Below are positions 1 to 12,090 of a DNA stretch of 64,000 bases, in pieces. The first letter of the stretch is position 1. The number at the start of each line of letters is the position of its first letter. Under the pieces are notes generated by a model. It saw only the letters and a list, made by a program, of their open reading frames with translations. It did no database searches and was not told the origin of the DNA. The DNA is from Tridacna crocea (Eukaryota; Mollusca; Bivalvia; Cardiida; Cardiidae). Both the position numbers and the translations under genes were made by a program. The stretch spans positions 62,874,192-62,938,191 of the forward strand of contig OX031061.1 of NCBI GenBank assembly GCA_943736015.1. The letters are read 5' to 3'.

Positions 1-403
1 ATAGTCGCAATTATACCAAAATGATATATAAATTTGATATATGAAAGCAAAATTATCATATCAAAACATAGAACCACTTCAAGTAAAAAAAATATACTTC
101 AAGATGTAAAAACAGCATCAACATTTTAAAAAAAAACACACTGGTCAAGACAAATAAATATGCTTCAAGATGTAAAAAAAACCATTCACGTTTTAAAAAC
201 CACACCAAGACAAATATATAATACTTCAAGATGTAAAAACAGCATCAACATTTTAAAAACTACACCAAGACAAATAAATATACTTCAATATGTAAAAACA
301 GCATCAACATTTAAAAAAAACTACACCAAAACTCACGTGACCAATCAAGACTCACGTAACCAATCAAGACTCACGTGACCACAAAATCCATGACGTCATC
401 ACT
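1..403. repeat. left arm of a large inverted repeat, with ~59-bp tandem units
   Basis: Three to four ~59-bp units (AGACAAATA...TTCAAGATGTAAAAACAGC) run from ~75 to ~330, followed by repeated ACTCACGTGACCAATCAAG blocks. The whole arm reappears inverted at 1971-2367. The arm is cut by the window edge. Confidence 0.85.
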
Positions 404-1160
404 TGGCGAAAAGAACGTACACACACTGCTACTGCTTGACTGTTGACAGTCACAATTGTCATTTTTTATTCGGCGTATTAACGTTAATCATTGACCACCC
501 CAAGATCTTAAAAACACCACAGTTTTGTAAAAGTTTAACTGTTTACCAGACAATCTTGTTTATAACAACTCTGAAGAGCAGGCTTTTGAAAACATTGTGG
601 TAAAAGGAAAAAATGCTGGTAACCGGAAGAAATATTCCTCAATGTTTTCTACCCCCTCACCGACAGAAATCGTTATTTCAGCACTGATTAATTTGTCGTC
701 TGCAAATGCTTTGAAGTTAATCAAATCCGAAAATTTGTCATTTAGTAAGGAGTTGACAGAAATACGAGTGTAAGCCTTGACCACATGTATAATCCTAAGT
801 TTTAAACTTCCTGGTAGATTTAGTCTTTTGAAAACATTGTTTGAAAAGGAGAAAATCCTGGTAACCAGCATTTTCTCCTTTCTCCACAGTATTTTCTATC
901 CAACTGGAATGAGAAATCCTGATTCTTACATGATTAATGGCCTCTATACATGCTTTCAGTTTGATCATTAGAGTTGAGAGGAATGATTAACTTGATCTTA
1001 AATGTACTGGATTGCATTCTGCAATGTTCCGGTAAACTGTGGAAAGGTCATGACCTTTTAGTTTCACATTTGCAAATGGGCTTTATTTCATATTTTAAAA
1101 TCATTCAGGGCACCAGTATCAATCCGTACCTTCAAATCTGCAGTCAAACCTTGCCTTTTC
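404..1160. other. spacer of the large inverted-repeat element with two decayed MITEs
   Basis: Contains degraded copies of the palindromic TTAA MITE at ~567-760 and ~800-905 (recognisable by the GAAAACATTG...GCTGGTAACC core). No gene seen; short open frames here are translations of the MITEs. Confidence 0.6.
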
Positions 1161-1389
1161 TAAACCCTTTCCCAAACAATCCCTGCTTTTTACGGGTCAG
1201 GAATAGAAGCCTTTTGAAAACATTGTGGGAAAAGGAGGAAATGCTGGTAACCAGCATTTTCTCCTTTTCCTAAAATGTTTTCTACCCTATCATACAGAAA
1301 AATCATCTTTTTAGCAACTGTTAATTTGTCATCTGTAAAATGCTTTCAATTTGGTCTGGTCCAAAATTTGCCGTTTGGGAAAGGGTTAA
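1161..1389 (+). mobile_element. TTAA palindromic MITE (type 1), 229 bp
   Basis: ACCCTTTCCCAAACAATCCC at the left mirrors GGGAAAGGGTTAA at the right. The central palindrome reads AAAACATTGTGGGAAAAGGA then its inverse. The left TTAA is mutated. Inserted between the arms of the large inverted repeat. Confidence 0.8.
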
Positions 1390-1970
1390 TGGCCACCTCG
1401 AATTTTTCAAGCCTAACTAAATACACTGACACCATGATGTAGCCTCGAGTGTCCGTATTCCGTGATGATAAGGAAACAACTTGATGAAATTAAGAATTGA
1501 GACCCAAAATATGAGCAAGAAATTACTTGCCTTCACAAAAAACCATTTCTGGTCATTTTCATATGAAAATAATAACTTGGATAACTATTTTCATGTTCAC
1601 TGTGGATAAATAATGAACATACCGTCAGACTTTAAATGTGCAAACATGGCGTGACCCAATTCCAGTAGCTCGGTATTATTTACAGCAAAAAGTCGACGAT
1701 CTTTGCATTTTTGTAAGAAGAAACACTAATTAACATCAAGAAAAAAGAAGTAGATTTCTTTAATATAAGTTTATTTTCTGGTGTATTTGTCTTGTATTTG
1801 TCTGAAATTCAAGGACAATGAGACATTGGAATATTAGTAAGGGTTACGAGCAGAAATACCGTGTGATGTCATCAAAATATGCCCTCTACGAGAGGTAAAC
1901 AAAAATCACCGGTTCAAGGACACTCACGGAATAAGGACACTAGTACACTGGAGCAGATCATGGTACGGTG
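1390..1970. other. no feature recognised
   Basis: AT-rich spacer inside the large inverted repeat. No coding sequence, RNA gene or known repeat was recognised. Confidence 0.5.
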
Positions 1971-2367
1971 AGTGATGTCATGGATTTTGTGTCACGTGAG
2001 TCTTGATTGGTCACGTGAGTCTTGGTGTGGTTTTCAAAATGTTGATGCTATTTTTATATCTTGAAATATATTTATTTGTCTTGGTGTGGTTTTCAAAATG
2101 TTGATGCTGTTTTTACATCTTAAAGTAGATCTATATTTATTTGTCTTGGTGTAGATTTTAAAATAATGATACTGTTTTTACATCTTGAAGTATATTTACT
2201 TGTCTGGTGTAGTTTTTAAAATGTTGATGTTTTGTTTTACATCTTGAAGTATATTTATTTGTCTGGGTATGGTTTTTAAAATGTTAATGATGTTTTTACA
2301 TCTTGAAGTATAATATATTTGTCTTGAAGTGGTTTTATATATCATTTTGGTATAATTGAGACTATTT
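1971..2367. repeat. right arm of the large inverted repeat
   Basis: Reverse complement of 1-403: the CACGTGAGTCTTGATTGG blocks, then five or so ~59-bp units, then TATCATTTTGGTATAATTG matching window positions ~8-26. Arms and spacer together look like a ~2.4-kb DNA element with minisatellite-bearing terminal repeats. Confidence 0.85.
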
Positions 2368-3459
2368 CTATTGAATATTTTAAATATCTTGATAGTGTTT
2401 TTATATCTCGAATATTTTCTGCTATGGCATTCCATAATACAGACGATAATCTATTCTAAGCCAGGATTAATATTATGAAGATGACTATAACAGCAGGGTA
2501 GAAAAAGTCCTACTAGCGATTTGATGGTCAAGCAACCGACCCTTCGAGTATGAACTAGGATAAAAGACTATCTCTCTCCTCTCCTACTGTTTTGTCTATC
2601 CCCATGTTCTTTTTTTTCCACCTTTCCCCTCCCCCCCCCCTCTCTCTCTCTCTCGCGACTCATCATATGCTGAACTATGGCTTCATGGTTTCTTGCATGA
2701 GGACATCTTTCACGTCATCAGATCGAAAATCAGTTGAGATGAACTGAAATTATTTGATTACAAATCGGTCACGCTAATAACTGTATGTATCTTTGTCATG
2801 AAGCGAGTGGTATACGACATAATCTTATCATAATGAATCTCTCTTTCCCGCCTCTCTCTCCCTAACCCTCTCTCTCGTCGTACAAAAAAAAATAAGACAA
2901 AGACTCCGAGACAATGTCATTAGAAATGTATTCAATTCATAAATGAGATTTGCGTCTCATTAAATGAATGGTCAGGAAAGGGACACCCATATGTGTCAAT
3001 GCAGTATAATTATAATTCCCACACTCTAGTGTACCTAACAGGCTTTGGACTCGTCTTTGCTTTATTTGAAAGATAATGAATTTTGAACACGAACAAGAGA
3101 TTGGACAGGCTGATGCCATTTGACCTGTATTTTGAGACGATAAACTGCAGTTCTATTATTAGTGGATTGTGTCTGACGCGTGTGTCTGACGCTGTCAATA
3201 GTTCACTCCACTACCCTCCTCCACCACCAGTACGATCGCCGCCGCCGCCGCCACCGCCATAGGCCACCACAGCCGCCGCATCCTAGAGAAACTGGGGCTT
3301 AATAATTACTAAATAAGGTGACTTTTTGCAAAAGTGTCCTTGGGTAAGACTCTTCAGAACGCTGGCCTCGCACGGATAAAACCATGGCCAGAGGTGAATA
3401 AGTGAGCTGTCTATGGTATCAGACTGAAATCATGTTGAAAGCAGTTAAATAAAAAAGCA
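2368..3459. other. intergenic, simple repeats only
   Basis: Holds pyrimidine-rich tracts at ~2605-2655 (poly-C followed by CT repeats) and ~2840-2875 (CT-rich), and a GCC/GCCGCC-rich island at ~3236-3287. No supported gene. Confidence 0.6.
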
Positions 3460-3658
3460 GGGCCCGTATTTACCGACTATTCTTAAGAACGTTCTTTGAC
3501 TTATTCTCCAGAATTTTCTATATTTGTAAGTTACACAACTTCTGATTGGCTAAACCATTCGGTTTAGCCAATCAGAAGTTATGTTACTTACAAATTTAGA
3601 CAATCTCAGAGAATAAGACTAAGAATATTCTCAAGAATGGTTGGTGAATACGAGCCCA
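3460..3658. mobile_element. fold-back MITE (GGGCCCGTATTCACCAACC family)
   Basis: Near-perfect ~200-bp palindrome. It begins GGGCCCGTATTTACC, ends GAATACGAGCCC, and turns at GGCTAAACC/GGTTTAGCC. At least four relatives lie in the window (4377, 6741, 7533, 53668). Confidence 0.85.
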
Positions 3659-4006
3659 GGATAGATTCTGCTTTGTGAGGGAAAGTACTGAAGGTTCAGT
3701 GTCCGGAAAAGTTAGCTGTAAAACGATAATGTTGGGTACGAAATCCAGTAGGGGAGAATTTTTTTTCGTGTACTTAGTTTTCCCCTAAAAAAATCACGCC
3801 CTTGTGATTTTTTCCTAAATAATATTGACTGTCCCCTTCCAAAAATCTTCTTAGGTCAAAATCATGGTTAATGCTCCTTTAGCTTCAACCGTTCACTAAA
3901 CACTTTTGTGTCTTAATTACAATGAAGAACTTAAGCAGGTCTGTAACCATTGTGGATAAGAAGAAAATGCTAGTCACCAGATTTTCTTCTTTTCTCGCCA
4001 TGATAT

Positions 4007-4255
4007 GGCATGCCACATGCGAAAAGGGGGCATTCGGACATCTGCGTAAAGTGTCGTCTCGGATTAGCCTGCGCGGATCCGAAACGACACTGTCTGTCTT
4101 TATATTATTTTCTGTTTTGCAAAAGTCTACTGTAGCAGAAAATGTAATGTAGTTGTAAAGTGCCGTCTCCGATTAGCCTGCGCAGACTGCGCAGGCTAAT
4201 CCGAGACGGCATTTTACGCAAATGTCCAAATGTCCCTTTTCGCGTGTTGCAAGCC
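4007..4255. mobile_element. TIR MITE with internal GATTAGCCTGCGCAG palindrome
   Basis: ~45-bp imperfect terminal inverted repeats (CATGCGAAAAGGGGGCATTC versus its inverse ending TTTTCGCGTGTTGC). An inner 65-bp palindrome at 4155-4219 is built on GATTAGCCTGCGCAG. Much more GC-rich than its surroundings. Confidence 0.8.
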
Positions 4256-4376
4256 AATTATCTACCCTCGCTAAGGCACAATCTTTAGATTTAGCCACAT
4301 GTAATATATCATGTGCGAATAAGTCTCCGACTTCATTGTCACTATTAAAGTGTGTAAAACTGCCGCTTGCAGTAAC

Positions 4377-4558
4377 ACGGCTTATATTCACCAACCATTC
4401 ATAAGAATATTCTTTGTCTACTTTCATTCGTGTATCTACAAAGTAACGCAATTTCTGATTGACTAAACCGAATGATTTAACCAATCGTAATTTCCGTTAT
4501 TTTTAGATTTAGAAACAATACTAAGAATGTTCTTAGAATGGTTGGTGAAAAAAGACCC
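4377..4558. mobile_element. fold-back MITE, diverged copy
   Basis: Starts TATTCACCAACCATTC and ends GAATGGTTGGTGAAA with a central GACTAAACCG/AACCAATC turn, the same family as 3460-3658 but degraded. Confidence 0.7.
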
Positions 4559-6335
4559 ATAATCGATAAGGAAAATTAAGTAAGGGAGCCAAATAGTGTA
4601 CTAATAGATGTGAACACTTATTTAGTGTCATATTTATTTAATGATTTAAAAGAAATATACAAAATATTAACTTTTTAATCATGAGTCAAAACATACTTAA
4701 ATGTAACAAGCAATAATAACACTCTGTAAATGTAACAAAAAAAAACATTATGGAATACTAATTTACTCTTTATCCCTTTACTAGGTGAGCCCATTTTTAC
4801 GACCCTGAAGTGGAAGGCCTTTTGAACAGTTTGAGAACAGTATAAATATTTTTTTTTTATTTTCAATGTCACACACTTTTCTCTGCATTCCATGAAGCAA
4901 ATCCAATTATTTGAGACAAAATAAATGTGATTCAAACATTGAAATTTGTCTTTTCAAGAGTATGATATAGTGCAGTTTAGTCGACCTTTTTTTTTTGTTA
5001 ACCTCTGAACATTGAACTACAAATATAAGTTATGGTAATCACAAACCGAGCTGTTAGACATTTGATTCAACTGTCCTGAATAGTTTGCATTTACTGTAAC
5101 ATTTATTATTTTCTTTCAGGCATCTCGTTTTGGCACCAATTTTAGAGGTACTGGGTGCTACCCTAGGTTACTTGATATATGCTTGATGCAGCCAGGCATA
5201 TTGCTTTTCTGAAAGTCCACAGCACCGTAAGCAATACTGTACAGAATATAGTTCTGAGGTTTGGTTGGAACCGGAAACTTACTTTTGTTTTACCTCCCCA
5301 ACATGCACAAGTATTAACGGGTGATACAGTAACTGGTGCGACGGAAATTTCATCACAGCACAGACACTTTGATGTACTTTGTAGTTATGTAAAATATTCG
5401 TCTGGAACAGTTACTTCCGGCCGACACCAAAGTCATCGTAATAGTGAGAGAACCATTTGAACAATTTGTCTCAAGTTTAGAGCTCTGTCTTTCAACCTGA
5501 TTACATATTCAAATATATCAACAGCTCGAAACCTATCGAAACGTTCTTATAAGATCCATACAGGATTTTCCATGTAGGAAAATGACAAAAAAATGCTGGA
5601 ACCCTAAAACAAACAATCTGAAAGATATAATGACACCAAGAAAGAAAGCTTCATCTCCTTTTCACAAAATGTTTTTTTTTGTCCTATCATATATAAATTC
5701 TTCAATTTGATACATATTCAATTGTTCATATCTTAACAACCCTTTAGATGAAGGTCTTTTAAAAAAAATTCAGAAAATATTTCTTATCCTTTCAAAGCCA
5801 CACTCAATACATTTTACTATATGACATTTGCAAACACTTTAAAACTGGACAAGTCTACAAAATTGGCCTGTAGTAAAGAGTTAAAGAAATAATAATAAAA
5901 AACAAAAAGAACTCTGCAAAGAGATGCCAAGCTTCGGTTACAGATGCTTTTCCAGCACGATTTTTAAGTTAACAAAAGTGCCTTAAGTTCGTCAAAATGT
6001 GCTGAGATTTAAATGCCTCTCTGGTATGGTTCCCCTTTTGATAGTTAAACTGTACTCCCAAGTTTTACCAAAGTCTGAAGTAATCATATTCCATTATAAC
6101 AGAGATATAAGAACCTATCGAGTTTTCGCACAACGATGACTCAGATGACAGGGCTCTGGCAGAACCCGAATGTTTTCTTTGAAAACAGCCGAGCTAAAAA
6201 TAAGTCAAATATGTCATAAGTTGCACTTTTAATGAAAGTCACTATTAAAAATTATAACGGAAGCAATGAGTTAACTTGCATGTTTCACTGATTAATGATA
6301 TTTACATTTTGTACATTGATGTCATGTCTTGCTTT
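4559..6335. other. intergenic, one unassigned ORF
   Basis: AT-rich. A 93-codon frame at 5179-5460 (+) is preceded by an acceptor-like TTTCTTTCAG at ~5120 and has a locally higher GC content than its flanks. I do not recognise the product and see no donor or partner exon, so I do not call a gene. Confidence 0.3.
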
Positions 6336-6565
6336 TTAAAACCCTTTACCGCACAATCCTGGGTTTTAACGACCGCAAGGAAAATGTGTTTTGAAAACAT
6401 AGTGGGTAGAGAAGAAAATGCTGGTAACCACCATTTTCACCTTTTCCAACTATGTTTTCTTCCCTTCCAAATGTGAATGTTTATTTTTATGTCACATTTA
6501 TTTTGTCCTTTGAAGAAGCTTTCAGTTTGGACAAGTCCTGAGCGTTGTTATTAGGTAAAGAGTTA
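6336..6565 (+). mobile_element. TTAA palindromic MITE (type 1)
   Basis: TTAA-bounded with ACCCTTTACC at the left and GGTAAAGAGT at the right, around a palindrome centred on GCTGGTAACCACC. Slightly decayed copy. Confidence 0.75.
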
Positions 6566-6740
6566 AACAAGTTGGAATCTGGACTTTTCTACTGATAATA
6601 ATCTCATCACAATGGGTAAACATGATCTTTAACTATCAAAGAGAGGGCTTCTATGACCCTGCATTGCTCACCTCATCAAATACAAAAATATATATAAGCT
6701 ATGCTCTGTGAAAAAGGGGCTTTGTGCTTAATATCAAATC

Positions 6741-6921
6741 AGGGTCCATATTTACCAACCATTTTCAGGAATATTCTTAGTCTTATTCTCCAGATTTTCC
6801 CAACGTAACACGTCTTCAGATTGGCTAAACCAAATCAGAAAGTGCGTTACTTTCAAACGTGGAAAGTCTTGCAGAATTAGACAAAGAACATTCTTAAGAA
6901 TACTTGGTGAATACTGACCCA
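6741..6921. mobile_element. fold-back MITE, diverged copy
   Basis: Palindrome from GGGTCCATATTTACCAACC to TTGGTGAATACTGACCC, the same family as 3460-3658. Confidence 0.75.
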
Positions 6922-7339
6922 AATCGCCTGGCCAGTCTTTGCTGTCTGCATTTTAAATTTTTCCAATGTCTAAGAACTGTTACACTTTTTGCATCATTTG
7001 TATGTTAGACATAAGAAATTTTATGAATCCATAATTATGCTATGACTAAACACCCTGTATATTCAACATCCTTTGGCTAGAGCATGGTTCATGAACTGTG
7101 ACTGTACATTAAATCTTGGAATGGAGTAATGGTTGATACGTATGTTAATTCTATCACAATATGCTTTGTAAATTGATGTCACATGACTTTTAAATGCCAG
7201 AATCTTGTTTTCCCTATCGTCATTAGGGTACAGATTGTCTAAGATAGAGCACTACTCGCCAGAAAATTATGATCTGCCAAATATGTTTTTCACACAAGGT
7301 AAATACAAATCTCAGTCTTGTAACATGTCAAAGAATTTT

Positions 7340-8057
7340 GTCATGAAACCAGCAACCTTTGATAGGTGTGGGGCACGGATGGACTATGAGGCAGATTTGA
7401 AGCATATGCCGATCTAAAAGGCTTGTCAGAAGAACAGGAGGGCTTATACCTCTCTGTTTCAAAACGAGGACACAGGCTCAATGTGTGTTTGGTAACCTTG
7501 GGTCGGGGAAACACGATTTTTTTTGACGACCTGGGCCCGTATTCACCAACCATTCTTTAGAACGTTCTTTGTCTTATTCTCCAGAATTTTCTACATTTGT
7601 AAGTAACACAACTTCTGGTTGGCTAAACCATTCGGTTAAGCCAATCAGAAGTTGTGTTACTTACAAACTTAGAAAAACTTGGAGAATAAGACAAAGAATA
7701 TTCTCAAGAATGGTTGGTGAATACGGGCCCTGGTCACTGCTGTAGAAGAAAGATTTGTGCCGCCTAACCAGACAGAACTCTATAGGATTCCAACTAAGCG
7801 AAGGTCGTCAAAAACCATCAGATTCTATTTCTGAGCTAGGATAAGATATGTGGCGCTTAACGAATTTGGCCCATTCAAGAGCCCCTGATGACATTAGAGA
7901 AACACTGTCGATGGAGAAATTTGTAGATTCTCTTGTCATCTCTGAAAAGCGTTTAAGAATTAAACAATTAAGACCTGTTGATCTTAACGATGCAGTCGGG
8001 CATGCAGCTGAACTAGAAGCTTTCTATCGTGCTGAGAACATAATCTCGGAGAGATAA
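7340..8057 (+). pseudogene. degenerate Ty3/Gypsy-type gag, split by a fold-back element
   Basis: The left part reads a capsid-like stretch (MKPATFD...MDYEA) and then breaks with stops and frameshifts. The right part (7780-8057) keeps a capsid C-terminal block with DIRETLSMEKFVDSL, RLRIKQLRPVDL and ELEAFYRAEN, typical of retrotransposon Gag in bivalves. The fold-back MITE at 7533-7730 lies in the middle. No protease, reverse transcriptase or LTR was tied to it. Not functional. Confidence 0.65.
7533..7730. mobile_element. fold-back MITE inserted in the gag pseudogene
   Basis: The cleanest copy of the family: GGGCCCGTATTCACCAACC at the left and the inverse at the right, ~198 bp, almost perfectly palindromic around TTCGGTTAAGCC. 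Confidence 0.9.
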
Positions 8058-8147
8058 AGTCTGCAAGTATATAAAGTCTGCAACCTTTGATGATCAAAAA
8101 GAGTTACCAAATATCTTGAATGGAGAGCAGCATTTTCAACGCTCTTA

Positions 8148-8784
8148 TGTAGATGCGAAAGTCCTTGCCCGAAACCATCGCAATAGACAATAGGTATTCT
8201 TAAAAATTTTCCACGTGAAACTGACACGTAGTCAGTTTGAGAGGACGTCTCTGTGCTGACAGTCTTAGTTATTACAAGAAAGAATACTCAGTCGGTAAGT
8301 TAAACCAAATAACAATGTTGTATGTATGTATGTGTATGTATATTGACTAGTAATGTTGAAACATTAATATTTATTGCATTTTAAAAGTTTCAAATAAGTG
8401 CATGGTAATTTTTTCATGGCTGCAGCCATTGCCACAAAATTTCCAGAATGTTTCTCATTCTGTGATTACTTGAATAAAGAATTAATGAGCAATATCGAGC
8501 ATTACCCAATTGGCAATTGTCTTGGTCAGTTGAAAGTCATTTAAATGGTCAATATTAGTGCAATGTTGTCTAGATACGAAAATAAGAATTCTTCTTAAGA
8601 AGCGTATTGAATACTATATTCAATCAATCTGCATACCGGTATTTTCAAGGTTCGCTCGTATAAGATATCCTTGCAAACAACAGTTCATATTAAATGAATC
8701 TTCATATTTTCAAGGTTCACTTGTATCAGATATCCTTGCAAAGTACAGGACTTCATTATTTTGTGTAGGAATATCTGTCTGTTA
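8148..8784 (+). repeat. 5' LTR of the BEL/Pao-like element
   Basis: Shares TGTAGA, CACGTGAAACTGACACG, CATTACCCAATTGGCAAT and ACTTCATTATTTTGTGTAGG in order with 12091-12803. Ends set by where similarity fades; no clean target duplication was seen. Confidence 0.7.
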
Positions 8785-10439
8785 GGCTAAAATATCACTA
8801 GTCTATTCGCTGTTAAAATGGAGTGTTTTGCTAATTATTGTTGTCTAAATGAATGTAAATGAAGCTGAGTGTTAATGTATATATAGCAATTATAATCTTG
8901 TTTCAGTTAGTCTTTTCAATGAATTTGGCTAGCCTTTTAGCAATTATTTTGGTCTGTATGCAAATTTTGTATTGCCATGTATTTTACACAGTCCTTTTGG
9001 GCAAAAGGGTTCAATCTTTCCCTTAAAGTGATTATAATAAATAAATAAAAAAAAAAAATGAAAAATAAAAGGAAAATCATTATTAGTATTTCTTTTAATC
9101 AAAGGGTATCATTGATGTGAAAACATTGAATTTCTGTTGAGAAAGCTAGAAGAGTATCTTTTGTATAAAGTTTAGCTACATGTACATTTGTATTTTAACT
9201 TTTATGCTTTCAGTCAATTGTCATCTTCGTTTATGGCCAGCCATTTATTGGAATATCACAGAGATGTACAGCTGCAACGGTCAGCCATTCGCCGCTACAT
9301 GACTGGAGTGTCAATAGTCATATGAAATAAAATTGCAAGAGAATATGATTGTCTTATTAGCTATTTTCATAGCCATTCCGAGGAGATTGCCGGTACATCA
9401 TTAAGAACTGAGTTGTTTACAAATGGCTTCGCCAACTAGACAGAGGAAAACGACATAAAAGGGTAGAAAGATTGTGTGACATGAATTGAAGGGAAAGAGA
9501 TAAGAATTTGAAAACTCGAGAACATATCAGTTCAAAAATAGAAGCAATGCTACAAAAAGGTAGTGCTCCAGAACAATTAAGAAAACTCTATTCTGAGTGG
9601 ATATAAAAACCTTCTACTAGCTCATGATGAATATATAGCCTTTATCGACGAGTATATAGCCTTCATTGATCCTGAAGATATTAACTTGGAACAGAAATGG
9701 CTTGAAGAAAATGTAAAACGATAAATCATGTGAAATCCTCTGTAGAACAATGCTTTTTACAAAATGCAAGTGCTTCGAACATTAGACAAAAGGACATGAA
9801 CACAATATCTCAAATTAGTGCAAGTTTAAGCGTTGCTACTCACTAGCATTACTGACTGAACCTAAGAAAAAGACAGAATTACTAGCCTGGGCAGCTTCCC
9901 TACCACAAAGAAAGAAGACTACAGATAAGTTCAAGATTCGTAAGCAAGAAGAAGAAATTGAAATTCAAACAAAATTAAAAATGCTTGATGATTTTAGCTA
10001 GAATTTAGTTGAAGATAATGTGCTTGCTCAGCAGCAAGCTCATACTCAAAAGACTGTTGGGATGTCATTATACAACAATCATAGTCAAAAGTCTGGATAA
10101 ACGCTCCACTAATTCTGTATGTAAGTCAAGCAGATTTACCCGGAACACTGCCCCAGAAGCTTGAGATGAAAGAAAATGACCCGGAGATTAAAAGGGCCAC
10201 AGCCACAAGGTCTGGTGTGAAATCCAATGCTATGAAAATTAAGCCTGATGCCACCAATAATCAGATATTCTTTTTGGCATAAGCTGAAGAAAAATGTTGC
10301 ATGGATTTTTAAAATTTAGACAGACTTTCTTAGAGGAGAAAGGGCAAAATTTAGTCATAACCAAAACCCTAGATGAAACCCTAGAGAAGACTGTTTCTCT
10401 GTTGAAGATATTGTAGTTGCAGAAAAAGCTATTCTCATG

Positions 10440-11640
10440 TATGTGCAACAGCATACTTTTGTAGACGTGATGCACCGCCTGCATAAGGGACAAATAGTTA
10501 AGCCAGGTAGTAGTGGACTTTTACGGGTTGGTAACGTCTTCAGAGATCCCGCTTGCCAGCAGAGAGTATACATCCTATAATTCTGCCTGAGGATAATCAC
10601 ATCTCAATGCTTATTCTCAGGCCAATTCATGTAAACCCCAAACATGCAGGTAGAAACCATATCTTGTCTAAACTAAGAGAAAGGTATTGGATGACCAAAG
10701 CTCCTACTTGTACATGCCGACAGCTTAGGACTCCTGCTGGAGAACAAAGAAAAAAAATGCTTGTGCTAAAAGAAGATCGTGTAATGTCTGGTGAACCCTC
10801 ATTCACTTGGATAGGAGTGGATCACTTTGGACCATTTGAGGTCAAGGTGAAAAGAAGAGGTGTCAAACGTTACGGTATAATGTTTACATGATTAGCAAGT
10901 CGAGCTATTCACTTAGAGATGGCTTTTTCTTTGGATACTGACTCGTATATTTAAGCATTATATAGATTTATTGCACGTAGACGCCAAGCTACTAAAATGC
11001 TATCAGACAACAGTGCTAATTTTCATTGGGGATGAAAGTGAACTGCTACAAGCAATTAGGAAATGGGATGTTTCAGAGATATATGAGGAAATGCTGCAAA
11101 GGAATATTAAACGGAATTTCATTTCTCCAGCAGGATCTCATCATGGAGGTGTTTGGGAACGCCTTATTCTATCATGTTGAATTGTACTCTATCGGATGAA
11201 GGTTTGATGACTGTTCTCTATGAAGTCAAGGCAGTCCTAAATGATCGTCCAATTATCAGAATCTCAGATCAGGCTGACGTCTAAGAAGCTCTGACTCAAT
11301 ATCACATTTTGCTGCTAGAGCATTCACCAAATTTTCAATCAGGGCTTTTTCAAGAGGACGATTCCTATTGTAAACGCCGATGGAGACTAGTTTTATATGT
11401 CAAATATATCTTGGAGACAATGGGTCCATGAATACCTTCCTCTTCTTCATGAGCGTCAAAAGCGGCATAAAAGAAAACAGAACTTGAAAGTGGAAGATGT
11501 AGTTTTGATAGTTGAATATTCACCACCAAGGAATTCTTGGCTCTTGGCTCAAGTTGTTGAAACATCCTCAGAATGTATGGAATTTGTCCCACAAGTTAAA
11601 GTTAAACCAGCATCGAATACTTTACCCTGTCAATGAACCT
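10440..11640 (+). pseudogene. BEL/Pao integrase remnant
   Basis: Begins with a block resembling AEK-A-L-YVQQHTF...DVMHRLHKGQ..KPG and continues through a H/C zinc-binding-like region to a core with GVDHFGPF and HGGVWERL. Several stops and frameshifts. The longest intact frame is 112 codons (10553-10891). Described only as a broken retroelement gene. Confidence 0.75.
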
Positions 11641-11661
11641 TGTTTACTTCTCGAGCCAGAG

Positions 11662-11894
11662 TTAACCAATTACCACACAATCCCAGCTTTTGACGCCCCT
11701 GAGAAATAAGCCTTTAGAAAACATTGTGGGAAAAGGAGAAAATGCTGGTAATCAGCATTTTCTCTTTTTCCCACAATGTTTTCTACCCTCCCCCCCCCAA
11801 AAAAAATTCAAATTTTCAGCCACTTTTATTTTGTCGGCTGCAAATGCTTTCAATTTGGACCAGTCTAAAATATTGACGTTTGGTAATGGGTTAA
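11662..11894 (+). mobile_element. TTAA palindromic MITE (type 1) inside the retroelement
   Basis: TTAACCAATTACCACACAAT at the left and GGTAATGGGTTAA at the right, with the full central palindrome. 4 bp longer than the usual copies because of a poly-C/poly-A tract. Confidence 0.85.
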
Positions 11895-12090
11895 GATAGT
11901 GAACTTGAACTGATAAAAGAAATATTTTGGATAATCCATGATCCTTTATCAAGCATTCATCTTCAGATTTTGTAAAGGTATGATATCTGTTTCTTTGAAC
12001 TATATGTGCATTTGTTACTTATTAGTGTAAAAGACTATTCATTTAGTAATTGCTTTGTAACGACCATACTCCACAATTATGGGGCTGATG

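Noticed and set aside
3236-3287. GCC-rich tract as a coding poly-Ala/Pro exon or CpG promoter
   Set aside because: Short, simple trinucleotide run with no flanking frame or splice support.
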